64,000 nt of DNA, from positions 140,940,237 to 141,004,236 of the forward strand of contig NC_134101.1 of NCBI RefSeq assembly GCF_000715075.1. Direction: 5' to 3'. The translations under genes and the position numbers were made by a program. The notes under the pieces are model-generated. The model worked only from the letters and a program-made list of their open reading frames with translations. It was not told where the DNA came from and did no database searches. Of this stretch, positions 35,161 to 47,396 are shown piece after piece. Origin of the DNA: Nicotiana tabacum. Lineage: Eukaryota; Streptophyta; Magnoliopsida; Solanales; Solanaceae. Position 1 is the stretch's first letter, and every line of letters starts with the position of its first letter.

Positions 35161-35328
35161 AGGGGTCAACCCTCGACTTCAGCTCTAGTTACTTCACCAC
35201 CCGCTCAGGTAACTAGGGGTGGGTGTCAGTCAGCTAAGGGTCACGCCAGAGGGGGAGGTTGATTAGGTGGTGGTCAGGCCCATTTCTATGCACTCCCAGC
35301 CAGACCAGATGCTATTGCTTCATCTGTT

Positions 35329-37275
35329 GTGATTACAGGTATTGTCTCAGTCTGCCGCAGAGATGCCTTTGTATTATATGATCCCGGTTCCACTTTTTCA
35401 TATATGTCATCATACTTTGACCATTATTTGGATATGCCCCATGAGTCTCTTATTTCATTTGTTCGTGTATCTACTGCGGTGGGCGATACTATAGTTGTGG
35501 ACCGTGTATACCAGTCGTATGTGGTGACTATTGGGGTTCTGGAGACCCTGGTGGACCTATTGTTGCTGTGCATGGTGGACTTTGATATGATATTGGTCAT
35601 GGATTGGCTATCTCCGTGTCGTTCTATATTGGACTATCATGCTAAGATAGTGACGTTGGCTATGCCAGGTGTGCCACGGATTGAGTGGAGAGGTTCGACT
35701 GATTTTGTCCCCAGTATGGTGATTTCATTTCTGAAGGCCCAGCGGATAGTTGGGAAGGGTTGTCTTTCATACTTAGACTTTGTGAGGGATGTCGGTGTAG
35801 AGACTCCCGATATTGATTCTGTTCCTGTTGTAAGGGATTTTCCCGATATTTTTCCTACAGACCTGCCGGGCATGCCACTGGACAGGAATATTGATTTTGG
35901 TATTGATCTGATGCCGGTCACTCAGCCCATTTCTATTTCACCATATCGTATGGAACCGGCGGAGTTGAAAGAATTGAAGGAGCAACTTCAGGAACTCCTT
36001 GATAATGGGTTTATTCGGCCTAGTGTGTCGCCTTGGGGTGAGCTTATTCTATTTGTGAAGAAGAAAGATGGCACGATGAGAATGTGCATTGATTACAGGA
36101 AGTTGAACAAAGTTACAATCAAAAACAAGTACTCGTTGCCTCGCATTGATGATTTATTCGACCAACTTCAAGGGGCGAGGGTGTTCTCCAAGATTGATCT
36201 CCGTTCTGGGTATCATCGGTTGAAGATCATGGACTCAGATATTCTTAAGACAGCTATCAGGACCCGATATGGTCATTATGAGTTCCTTGTGATGTCTTTT
36301 GGGCTGACCAATGCCCCAACAACGTTCATGCATTTGATGAACAACGTGTTTCGACCTTATCTCGACTCATTCGTGATTGTTTTCATTGATGATATTCTGG
36401 TATACACGCATAGTCAGGAGGAGCACGCAAAGCATTTGAGAGTTGTGTTGCAGAGGTTGAGAGAGGAGAAGATTTATGCAAAGTTCTCCAAGTGTGAGTT
36501 TTGGCTCAATTCAGTGGCATTCTTGGGGCAGGTGGTGTCCGGTGAGGGTATTTAGGTTGATCTGAAGAAGATAGAGGCGGTCCAGAGTTGGCCCAAACCG
36601 TCCTCAGCCATAGAGATTCGCAGTTTTCTTGGTTTAACGGGTTATTACCGCCAGTTTGTTCAGGTATTTTCATCTATAACATTACCCTTGACCAAGTTGA
36701 CTCAAAAGGGTGCCTTATTCAGGTGGTCGGATAAGTGTGAGGCGAGCTTTCAGAAGCTCAAGACTGCCTTGACCACAACTCCAGTATTGGTTTTGCCATC
36801 ATCTTCAGGTTTATATACAATGTATTGTGATGCTTCAAGAGTTGGTATTGGGTGTGTGTTGATGCAGAATGGTAGAGTTATTGCTTATGCTTCTCGTCAG
36901 TTGAAGCCCCATAAGAAGAACTACCCCGTTCATGATCTAGAGTTGGCTGCCATTGTTCACGCGTTGAAGATCTGGAGGCATTATTTGTATGCTGTGTCTT
37001 GTGAGGTGTTTACTGATCATCGTAACACCCAGCACGTGTTCAAACAGAAGGATCTCAATTTGAGGTAGCGTAGATGGTTGGAGCTGCTAAACGATTATGA
37101 TATTACTATCTTGTATCATCCGGGAAATGCCAATGTGGTGGTCGATACCTTAAGTAGGAAGGCAGTGAGTATGGGGAGTTTGGCGTATATTCCTATTGGG
37201 GAGAGATCTCTTGCAGTTGATGTTCAGGACTTGGCCAATCAGTTCGTGAGGTTAGATATTTCGGAGCCTAGTCGG
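35329..37275 (+). pseudogene. Tekay-like pol: protease, RT and RNase H
   Basis: The protease box is [17 protein letters not shown] motifs are [76 protein letters not shown] and catalytic [11 protein letters not shown] (near 36384-36416). RNase H has [34 protein letters not shown] and FTDHRN. Stops occur at 36553-36555 and 37066-37068. Most of the frame is otherwise open, so inactivation was by few mutations. The frame ends where the solo LTR enters at 37276. Confidence 0.9.
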
Positions 37276-40200
37276 TGTCGCACCCCTTTTTTTCCCTCCG
37301 CAGAGAGAAGTCCGGGTTTTGACATTCATGAGGGGTAATAACTCATTTCCTTTTGGGATTTGGGTATTTTGAAGAGTCGCCACCTAACGGATTATGGTGC
37401 GTTAGGGCACCTAGAGCAATTAACTCTTAGACTAGTTTGCATTACTAGAGATTTAGTGTAAGGGCTTGAAATAACCTTGAGAGAAAGGTGTTAGGCAACC
37501 CTGTCGGTCCACAATGGTGGGTCCCGGCCAACCTTATACTTATGTGAATTAGTCCCTTTAATAGATGAATAGTTTAAACACATACTTGCAAATAAAGACA
37601 TATTAAGCACATATATGACTCAAGCAATGGAACAAGGGAAAAGGTTTGAACAAGTTGCACATATATAAAGAAAAGTAAATTTATTTAAACAACGGGAGTT
37701 GGGAAAGAGAGGTCCTATGTTGGTTAGCCTATAGGATCACCCCATACAATGCCCGGTAAACACTCCTCAATGAGGGGCTACACGTGACACTCCCCCAGGC
37801 CATAGCCTAAAGCGTTCTAATAACCTTGATAGATGTCTTATGCGTGCACTACCCGTCCCTTCTTTGTGGCCTTGGAGGTATTTAGGACCTCTAATTTAGG
37901 TAGTTCTAGAACTTCCTAAGGTTTTAAAGGATAAAAGTCTAGGCGTCAATCAAAAATAATTAGGACTGCATTTAAAGAGAACAAATTATAGGCTCACAGT
38001 CACCTCCACAAATATAACAAGTAAGTGCACGTCTTCAAACAACAGTCAAGTATTTAAGAGAAAATTCTAGAACATGATATCTAGGTGAGCAAGGATTATA
38101 CAACATTGAATTAGGACCAAGCGTCAAAGACCTATCTAGATTGACTACTTATTTTAGACTTGTAAATGTGAACAGTCTTAAATAACAAAGCGCAACTTTT
38201 ATAGTTGCAGGATTTTAATCGCCCTATAGGCTTGCCTAAGCGCATAACAATGACGTCCTAAAAGCATGATATCTATATTGATTAGGAATACAGTAAAACA
38301 ATAAAGTGATTTTTAAACGACAATTTGAGATCCTATAGGCATGCTTTCTAGCAGTATTAATTTTAAAGCAATGTTTGAAAACTTATTAAAGAAATGGATA
38401 GATTAATTAATTAAGCCAATTCATAATATATAAACACGGATTTGAACTGATTTATTTAACTAAACTAGTTTTAAGTTCTATAGGCATGATTTCTATTAGA
38501 GCTGATTTTAATTCCTATAGGCATGATATCTAATTATTAAAAGCTGACTTTTGAAGTTATAGGCATGATCTAAGAAGACGAATTTGAATACATGTTGTAA
38601 TGAAAATTGAATTTCAATACGTGTTGTAATGAAAACTGAATTTCAATTACTTTACACTTTATAGGCATGATATCTAACTACAAAGTTGATTTTAACCCTA
38701 TAGGCATGCTGGGTGAGACAGAAAACACAAATGTAGCTTAGACATACTAGTGAACAAGTTATCTAAAGTAGTATTGGCATGCTAAACAACGTACTAGTTA
38801 TAGCTTCTAACAGAACAGATTTAAACATGATGTGTGATACAGTAATCTAGGCATGCTGACTGCATATTGAATAGAGTATCAACTAGAACTGGAATTTACA
38901 ACTAATGAACTGAAGTAACCAAGAAACACATAGTTTTTGGAATGTGAATTGAATCAGGACATACCAGTTAAGGAGATAATACATAGTATAGAGCAGAGAT
39001 GGTGCAAGTAGCCAGCCTTGGCTTACAGCCGGCTGGATTAGTAAGAATTACAAGTAATAGAAGAGAATAGAACTTTGAGAGTGTGAGAGTATAGATGAAC
39101 TATTGTCCCTCTGTGTGTATAGAAGTGAGGAGTAAAAGAGATCATATATAGAAGTTAAGGACAAAGAAAAATAAGCTAAAGGGAATCAACCCTTCTGCAA
39201 TTAAGGAAGCCACAGAATCAATTATACATCAGTTAGTATAATTTTCCCTTAATTAAGGGTAATCAACCAACGGGAAAGGCAGAACACATTTAAGGAAAGA
39301 AAATCAAACGAGCAATTAGGGGTAAATAGATAGAATTTTAATAAGGAAATTATTGGTAAAGAATCAGTAAATATCACAATTAATCAAACAAGGTAAGAAA
39401 GCGGCCCAGGATTGCAAATAAGGAAATAGTCAGGAATAGGTCTTAACAAAACAAACTGATAAATCAAGAATCCAAGTCAATCACTGATTTAAGGAGAAAA
39501 GTATATGTTTACCATGAATAGGTAAAAAATGAACATAGACAATAGAATCAGTAGAAGATTCGAACCGAGAACATCAGTAGAGGCACATTAGGATCAAAAG
39601 ACATCGAATTAGGCTAAGAAGAATCACAGAAATCAAAGCATAGGAAAAAATCAGTACCCAAGTAATCTAGACAAACTCAAAATCCAAACAATAATGTCAA
39701 AAACTCAGGACTTTTAGCATAAACAATTAGGGTTAAAGCAATCTTCATGAAATTCGTCAAAACACACAAGAAACAGAAGATTAAACACTCAAAAATCATT
39801 AAACATTTTTTGAGAAAGAAAATTTCGGGAACTCTAGTCATAGAAGTCAAAAACTTGAAGTACTATAGTGCTTAAAATTGGTCAGTAGTAGAGGAACAAG
39901 AGAAGCTTAAAGAAAAACCACAGGAACTTGAAAAAAATTTCAAGTATGCGGAGATTCAAACAGTAGATAGCAAAGAAACCAAGATATAGTGCTAAAATCG
40001 GTTGACAGTAAAGAAACAAGAGATCTTTAAAGAAAAGTCATGGACAAACTCAGAACCCCTCCAGATCTACAAAGATCGGACGGATTCATGTCCAAAGATT
40101 AGGGTTTTGAGGAGAAAAGGGAGGGGTAAAGAAAACCCGGTTTGAACCTGAGATTTGAACCATGGGATTTCAGTAGGAATCACTCGCAAACCATGGACGA

Positions 40201-41119
40201 ACCCTTGAAGAGCTTTGAACGAGATCTGGACCAGATCTCTTCGAGTTCCTTCCACAAAACCACATAATCGAACAACCAAGGGGATATGAGACAAGTAGAG
40301 GCTTCGTACAACCATAGATCGGACGGGGATTAAAGGATTAGGGATTGATTTTAGGTGACAGCGATTGGAGATTAGGGTTAGTTTTTAGAGAAAACCAGAG
40401 AGGAGTGGATTCAAGGGCGACCGTATGTGATAAATGACTAGGGTTTGGGGGTCGTTTGGTTTAATTTTGGAAATGGGGACCCTGGACCGTTGATCAAAAT
40501 GATCAACGACCAGGATTTGGCCGAGTATCGGGTTGGGGCAGGTGGGGTATTGGGCCTGGGCTGGTTTATAAGGAATTTGGGGCTAGTTAATAGGCTAGGT
40601 TTTAAAATTGGGTGGGTATTAGGATCAGAATTGAATAAAAATAGGGCCAGATTTTAAATAGCCAATTTTAACAACTAAATAATTTATAACAATAATAAAT
40701 GAGTACTAAAAATATCTTTGTACACTAAAATGATTTAAAAATAGTTATTTAATATTTTAAAAATATAAAAGATTATTTTATACATAAATAATGTAATTAT
40801 ACGTCAACATGGGCTATTATTGCAAAGATGTGCAATTTAGCCAAAAATATAAATGCAATTATAAAAAATACACTAAAAATATTTAAACACTATTTTGGCA
40901 TAAATAAAGAATTCAAATGACTAAATCATCACAAAAGTAATTTGAAGGATGATTATTGGATATTTTATAAATAAAAGAGAAGAAATAAATTGATTTGGAG
41001 CTTTTAAAATTATGGAAAAATTATAAAAATATTTATGCATGCTTATAACTGCATATGTGCTAGTTTGAAAGTATACATATATATATTAAAAATATATGAG
41101 GAAAAATTGGGTATCAACA
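37276..41119 (-). mobile_element. Ogre/Tat-type solo LTR inside Tekay integrase
   Basis: 3844 bp from TGTCGCACCCC to GTATCAACA, flanked by TCGG on both sides (37272-37275, 41120-41123). Removing it restores a continuous Ty3 frame at the Arg-rich junction between RNase H and integrase. No coding frame longer than about 80 codons inside. Minus orientation: LTR start TGTTGATACCC at 41119, end GGGTGCGACA at 37276. Contains seven or so TATAGGCATGATATCTAA-like motifs (38225-38705) and AT-rich sequence at 40650-41110. Such large LTRs are typical of Ogre elements; the lack of internal region marks it as a solo LTR formed by LTR-LTR recombination. Confidence 0.8.
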
Positions 41120-42065
41120 TCGGGTATTTTCTTGTGTGATTTCTCGGTCTTTCTTATTTGATCGCATCAGAGAGCACCAGTATGATGATCCTCATTTACT
41201 TGTCCTAAAGGATAGAGTTCAGCATGATACTGCCAGAGATGTGACTATTGGTGATGATGGAGTATTGAGGATACAGGGCCGGATATGTATGCCCAATGTG
41301 GATGGGCTTCGGGAGTTAATTCTAGAGGAGGCCCATAACTCGTGGTATTTCATTCATCGGGGTGTCGTGAAGATGTATCAGGATCTGAGACATCATTATT
41401 GGTGGAGAAGAATGAAGAAGGACACTGTAGGATTTGTATCTCAGTGTCTCAATTGTCAGCAGGTGAAATATGAGCATTAGAGACCGGGTGACTTGCTTCA
41501 GCAGATGGATATTCTAGAGTGGAAGTGGGAGCGGATCACCATGGACTTTGTAGTTGGGCTCCCACAGACTTTGAAGAAGTTCGATGCTATTTGGGTGATT
41601 GTGGATCGGCTGACCAAGTTTGTGCACTTCATTCTTGCGTGTACTACCTATTCTTTAGAGTGATTGACAGAGATCTATATCCGAGAGATTGTCCGTTTGC
41701 ATGGTGTCCCAGTTTCCATCATTTCAGATAGAGGTACTTAGTTTACTTCACAGTTTTGGAGGTCGGTACAGCAAGAGTTGGGTACTCAGGTTTAGTTGAG
41801 CATAACGTTTCACCCTCAGTCGGACGGGCAGTCCGAGCGTACTATTCAGATATTGGAGGACATGTTGCATGCTTGTGTTATTGATTTTGAAAGGTCATGG
41901 GATAAGTTTCTACCACTCGCAGAGTTTGCTTATAAAAGCTATCAATCGAGTATTTGGATGGCTCCATATGAGGCTTTGTATGGGAGACGGTGTAGATCTC
42001 CGGTCGGTTGGTTTGAGCCGGGTGAGGCTAGGCTATTGGGTACAGACTTGGTGCAGGATGCTTTA
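41120..42065 (+). pseudogene. Tekay-like integrase, truncated
   Basis: Zinc-binding region HHYWWRRMKKD ... CLNCQQVKYEH, core VDRLTKFVHF, DRGT (second Asp near 41732), HPQSDGQSERTIQILEDML (Glu in the QSER box), then WMAPYEALYGRRCRSPVGW and LLGTDLVQDAL. Stops at 41478-41480 and several later positions. At 42066 the frame changes abruptly into LTR sequence, so the C-terminal domain and any chromodomain are gone. Confidence 0.85.
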
Positions 42066-42411
42066 GGGGTTGGAATGGAATTCCGAAAGTTGGAGTAGGT
42101 TCGCCGTGTCATTTGTTACGTGTGTGTAAAATTTCAAGTCATTCGGACGAGGTTTGGTAGACTTTTTGATCGAAAGCGGAATTTGGAAGTTTTTGAAATT
42201 CTTAGGCTTAAATCCGATGTTAATTTAGTTTTTTGATGTTGTTTTGAGTGTTCCGAAGATTGGAAAAAGTTTGAATGATATTATAAGATATGTTGGCATG
42301 TTTGGTTGAGGTCTCAAGGGCCTCAGGTGAGTTTCGGGTGGTTGAACGGATCAATTCATGTTGGAAAAAGTTGCAGAAAATCTGTGGTTGGTGTTGCAGA
42401 CGTTTGGCCTT

Positions 42412-42613
42412 CGTGCTCGCGATGAGGGTCCCTCGTTCGCGAAGGGCTGGGGTCTGTGTTCATCGCGTTCGCGATGGTTATGCCTCGTTCGCAAAGGTTT
42501 GATCTGCTGAGGCATCGCGTTCGCGAGGGGTCGTCTGCGTTCGCGTAAGAGGATTTTGGTCAAAGGAAACTTTGTGCTTCGCGAACGCGAGGCTTTGACC
42601 GCGTTCACGAAGA
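42412..42613. repeat. Palindrome cluster in the 3' LTR
   Basis: Shorter than the 5' LTR cluster; keeps ATCGCGTTCGCGAT (42462-42475) and CTTCGCGAACGCGAGG. Several units present in the 5' LTR are missing. Confidence 0.75.
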
Positions 42614-43619
42614 AGGATTTTAAATAGCGGGGCAGAATGTTTAAAAGGCCATTTTCACGTTTTTTGGCCTAAGTTTACCATTTTTGACTTGATTTTGGAG
42701 CTTTTTGAGGGAGATTGAAGAGGGAATCAAAGAGAACTTTTTGGAGGTAAGAATTATGGACTTAATACTCGATCCTATTATGATTTCTACCTAATTAAAC
42801 ATGAAATTTAGGGGATTTGAAGCAAAAAATTGGGGAGTTAGGGCTTGAAAATTGAAGACCTTAATCTAGGGATTTGAGGGGTCATTTGTGGTCGGATTTT
42901 GGTATTCTTGGTATGTATGAACTCGTGGGAGGATAAGGATTCTATTGATGTGACTTTTATCAAATTTTGAGACATGGGCCCGGGGGTCGGGTTAGACCAA
43001 TTTCGTGATTTTGGTATAATTTAATTATTTTCGCATGGGCTTTGTTCCCTTAGCATATTCTAATGTTATGATTCTGATTTTGGGTAGATTCGGCGCGAGT
43101 TGAGGCCGAGGCGAGAGGCAAAGGCATCGTGGAGTAGTATTTCATCCGGTTTGAGGTAAGTAACCATCGTAAATCTAGATCTGAGGGTATGAAACCCCAG
43201 TATTTCATATTGTTTTGAGAAATGAGGTGACGCACATGCTAGGTGACGAGTGTGTGGGCATGCACCAGTAGGGATTGTGACTTGGTCCATCCCGTAGCGA
43301 CTATTAATTCACGTATTTGATTTGAAATCATATGATATCTCGTATTTTAGAGATTGATACTATATTTTGGGATGTATGCCATATTTGGGGCCTTGTGCTG
43401 ACCTGTTTAGACCCTTAGGGGCATTTTTACTATTTTTCTCACTCTATTTGTTTTGAAAGCATATCCCCAGTCATGTTTTACCTGTTTATTGTTTAAATCC
43501 GATTTTTATCACTCTACTTCTTAATATATGAAAACTGTTTGGGCTGAGTTCCCTGATTTTCACTGATATGCCCAAGTGGCTGTGAGGTTAATGACTGAGA
43601 GAGGTTGAGGACCTAATGG

Positions 43620-43830
43620 TGAGGACGCCGCAGTGATACTTATATGGATCGGGCCGCACGCCGCAGTGATATATATATTTGATCGGACTGCACGCCGCAG
43701 CGATATATATATTGGATCGGGCTACGCGCCGCAGCGATATGACACTTGGGCTGTAGGAGCCCCTCTGGAGTCTGTACACCCCACTGAGCGTAGTCGATTA
43801 TAAACTATGGATCGGGTTGCACGCCACAAC
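43620..43830 (+). repeat. Tandem array in the 3' LTR
   Basis: Units of GGATCGGGCCGCACGCCGCA type, about five including partial ones, with other variants than 32590-32830. Confidence 0.7.
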
Positions 43831-44616
43831 GGTTATTATGATTATTACCACTACGAGATATTATTGAGCCGGAGTGCTGAGTGTGAGTACTGTTGACGAG
43901 TGACTGAGAGGCTTGCCCGAAAGGCTATACTGTGAGTGATACCTTGCCCGAGGGGCCCGTTTATGACATTTTGATGTTTCACTCTTCTTTTATACTGAGC
44001 CTCTGTTAAAAAATGTTGAATAAACGATTTCAAAGTATTTCAATTGAAACTGATGTTTTTACGAAGTAACTGGCTATTAAACTGTTGAGTTTGACTTGAT
44101 ATTCTGTTGAACACTCTTATATATGATTTTTAACCGCTCGTCACTACACTCAGACCTTATTTACTTTAGTTACTTACTGAGTTGGCGTACTCACGTTACT
44201 CCATGCACCTTGTGTGCAGATCCAGGTGCCCGAGCAGCAGAGTGAGGGTTCCCAGCACTCGCAGAGCTTTACCGGAGACTGCAAGGTAGCTGTACGGCGT
44301 TCGCAGCCCTGCTTTCCTCCTTCCTATCTTAGTTTTCCTGCTATTTTAGACTTATGATGTATTATTCAGTTAGTTTGGGTTGTATTTAGAGGTTCTTGAC
44401 TTGTGACACCAGATTGTTGGGCTGTGTTGATATATTTTGTATTGTTTTCCGCACATTTCAGTTGATTTATATATATTTCATATGAGAATTTGAGACTTAA
44501 TCAGTTTTATTAGAAAAATAGTTTTATAAAAAGAATTCACTGTGGTTACTTGTTGGGTTGGCTTGCCTAGTACTGTGATAGGCGCCATCACGACCGGGAT
44601 ATTTGGGATCGTGACA

Positions 44617-45217
44617 TGAACATTTTTTTAAAAATTTCATCAAGAAAAGGAGAACTTAGCATTGTTTCTTATCAGAATGCATGTTGTGTTAAATTACATT
44701 AACAATTATATATCTAGCATAATATGAATCCTGCATATAACTCATATATTATATGGTCACATGCTTAACTGATGAGGTGATGAAAAATGTTAAAACGAAT
44801 ACATATAAGAAAAAATAAATTAAACATGATACAACATATGGTGACAAACACAATAGTGTCACCAATACATCTATTGGTTTATTTATATGTCATAGACGCC
44901 TAGCATTGTGCAGTATATTTTTTGTGTGTATAATTGCATGTACATATATTTTTTTGTAATGGTAAAATCAGCCTTACCACAAATATCTCTGACGAGATGA
45001 AATGCAAAATTTACCTTTATCACTTAGGTAAAGCTCACTGAAACTCTCATGGAGGGCTTGTACTTTGGTGAAACAAAATGAAAATCATAAATTAAGTGTT
45101 GCATCTTACTTGAAGAAAACAGTCATTATTAACAATTTTATCTCCAAAATCAATTCCTTGCCTCTTTTTGTCTTTTTTACGAAGTGTCAAATAAAATAGC
45201 AATTCGTGCTGATAACG
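44617..45217 (-). other. Copia 5' leader
   Basis: AT-rich non-coding sequence between the Tekay 3' LTR and the Copia 5' LTR. On minus it follows the PBS and would be the untranslated leader. No gag start is seen before the junction at 44617. Confidence 0.5.
45203..45217 (-). other. Copia primer-binding site
   Basis: Minus strand CGTTATCAGCACGAA directly follows the 5' LTR. This TTATCAGCACG word is frequent after LTRs of plant Copia elements and resembles an internal Met-tRNA type primer site. Confidence 0.6.
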
Positions 45218-45556
45218 TGTTAAGAAACTAAATCAAAATAACAATATGAAATAAGAAAATAAACAAGAATGAAGAGAGAAAGAGAGGAGAGATTCTTATT
45301 TCATCAATTATTTTCCAAGTGTATACAATATCATTTCTCATCCTCTATTTATAGTATTATATAGAGGTATACAAAAGAATACCATAAATATGACATTAAA
45401 CATTTGAGATCATGGAGGAAGATCATGGGGGGGGGGGTTATGGAGGTATGAGAGTTACAATGGAGTAGTGGGAGTTGTGAAGATAATGGATAAGATTAGT
45501 GGGTGTTATTCATTTAGGAGTTATGGACATCCACCATAATCTAATGTTTCATAACA
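45218..45556 (-). repeat. Copia 5' LTR (right copy)
   Basis: 339 bp, TG...CA; partner of 20113-20425. Includes a 10-G run near 45428-45437 and indels relative to the left copy. Followed by the TTAAT duplication (45557-45561). Confidence 0.9.
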
Positions 45557-45561
45557 TTAAT

Positions 45562-46316
45562 AATATTATATATTTTTATCTTAATTTTACACATAAAGTG
45601 GATAAAATTAGAAGGCATAATGGTTTGTTTAGCTAATTAAGAGAGTTGTTTATCTTTATTTTTCACATGACTTTATATATTATAATAAGTATAAGATTTA
45701 CTTTTTAGAATGTAGTAATATGATTAACATAATTAGTTCAATAAAATTATTAAATAAAACAAGAGAAATAACTTAACACAATCTCTTTTTTTACATAAAA
45801 TAGTAAAAAGAAGTTAAGCAAATTGTAATTCCAATAAATTTTATGTTAAAAGTAAGATGTCCTTCATCCAAAAAATTACAAAGTTCGATGTACAATCAAA
45901 CCATTGATTTTTCCTTTTTAGCATTTTTAGACTAATCATTTAAACTTTTAAAAATAAAATAAAAGTTGTATATAATAAGATACTTTTGGAAGGGTGATGC
46001 CACACACTTTGGAAGGATAATCAAACCTAAAATCTTTAAAATATATATTACTATTATTAATAGGCACCTCTTCATTATACTCACAAGGGTAGTTTGAGAT
46101 TTTCGTTTACTAATAGTTTTTTAGCTTCAAAATCATGTTATTGATAGGGTACACTTATGTGAAGACGATAAATGTGTCCCTTATATTGATACAAACTCAT
46201 ATGTGAACAAATATAAAAAGACACAAAGAAAAAGATGAAGAAAAAAAAGAATGAAAAGAAAGAAAATGTCGAAATTGATGGGCTACAAAATGTGAAAGAA
46301 AGTAATTGGCTCACAA
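45562..46316. other. Intergenic AT-rich sequence
   Basis: No coding frame. Host sequence on the right side of the Copia insertion. Confidence 0.4.
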
Positions 46317-46590
46317 ATTGTGGTGTCATAATGCCACACACTCACATCTCTGCTGAAACTTTTTAGTAAATCTTCTGCCTATAAAAAGCATATGCTCTTT
46401 ATTTGTAAATCATATATCATATTCTTCTTTCTCTTTGAGTTTCAATAAAGCTATTCACTGTACCATGAAATAGATAAAAATTATCGAACTATGTAAATCT
46501 TGTCTTGTAAAATTTATTATTTTTCTCTTTTAATTATTTATTCTTTCTATTAGCGTGATACGCTCCCAATAACTGATATCATAGAATAGA
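46317..46590 (+). repeat. Possible small Copia-type LTR remnant
   Basis: Starts near TGTGGTGTCATAATGCC, has CTATAAAAAGC (TATA-like, about 46380) followed by TTCAATAAAG (46440-46449), and then CGTGATACGCTCCC and CTGATATCA, an order reminiscent of U3-R-U5 and a primer site. No partner LTR or duplication was found. Weak. Confidence 0.3.
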
Positions 46591-47396
46591 CAATATAAAT
46601 TTTGGTAGAAAAGTGTGGTATTGGTGTAATGTACTATTTGCAAGAATAGTACAAAACTATTGTCCATCAATTCTAATAATATTCATGTAACGATCCGACC
46701 GGCCGTTTTGTATAATTGCGCCCTCTTATCCCATTTTAAACCTTTACAAATGCGTGTTTATGGTTTATTGACTTGCGGAGTTGATTAGTTTCGTTCCGGA
46801 AAACTTTCGGGTTGATTCAGACCCTTTGATTCTTGACTTAGAAACTTAAATTAGAAATGTTGACCAAATTTGACTTTTATAAAAACGACATCGGAACGGT
46901 ATTTTGATGGCTCTGATAGCTTCGTATCATGATTTTGGACTTGGGCGTATGCCCGGAATTAAATTCAAAAATCTGTAGATTGATTTATGTTGTTTTCCCA
47001 AAATTTGACAATTTGAAATTTGAAAAATTTGACCCTAGGTTGGCTTTTAGATATCGAGCTCGGAATTTGATTTTGGAACTTGAAATAGGTCTGTTATGGT
47101 ATTTAGAACTTGTCTACAAAATTAGTATCATTTGAAGTTGATTAGAGATGATTCAGATGTTTAGATGGAATTCTAGAGATTCTTGAACTTTACTTTAAAA
47201 TTCATGTATTTTAGTATTCGATTCATAATTTTAGATGTTATTTTTATGTTTTGATCGCGCGAGCGAGTTCGTATGATATTTTTAGAATTGTGTGGATGTT
47301 TGGTTTAGAGCCCCAAGGGCTCGAATGAGTTTCGGACATACTTCAGAAGGTTTTGAACTGAAAATGAATTGTTGGTGTTGTTGGTGCTCAGTTATA

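Larger units (their letters stand above)
30634..44616 (+). mobile_element. Tekay/Del-like chromovirus (Ty3), degraded, with nested solo LTR
   Basis: 5' LTR 30634-33590, iMet-type PBS, gag, protease, RT, RNase H, integrase and a truncated 3' LTR (42066-44616), all on plus. The order protease-RT-RNase H-integrase and the DPGST protease box fit Ty3 chromoviruses of the Del/Tekay group. Integrase is split by a 3.8-kb insertion and its C-terminus with any chromodomain is deleted at the junction with the 3' LTR. Flanks are TGAAT (30629-30633) and TGAAC (44617-44621), a near match. LTRs differ by about 5 percent over the last 310 bases (hand count). Confidence 0.85.
42066..44616 (+). repeat. Tekay-like 3' LTR, first ~360 bp missing
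   Basis: Corresponds to 30996-33590 of the 5' LTR (GGAATGGAATTCCGAAAGTT) and ends GGGATCGTGACA. The junction with integrase shows AGGGG shared by both partners (microhomology). Contains the second palindrome cluster (42412-42613), a donor-like GGAG/GTAAGAATT (42746/42747) and a tandem array (43620-43830). Confidence 0.85.
20113..45556 (-). mobile_element. Copia element host to a nested retrotransposon stack
   Basis: Terminal LTRs at 20113-20425 and 45218-45556 begin TGTTAAGAAACT and end GTTTCATAACA, and perfect TTAAT target duplications flank them (20108-20112, 45557-45561). A polypurine tract adjoins the left LTR and a primer site the right LTR, so the element is on the minus strand. Only its 5' leader (44617-45217) and the integrase-end to RNase H part (20440-22543) remain recognisable. 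Between them lie an Ogre-type LTR piece, an Athila-like element and a Tekay-like element. The outer LTRs differ by very roughly 9 percent by eye, more than the LTRs of the inner Tekay element, consistent with Copia being the oldest. Confidence 0.85.
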
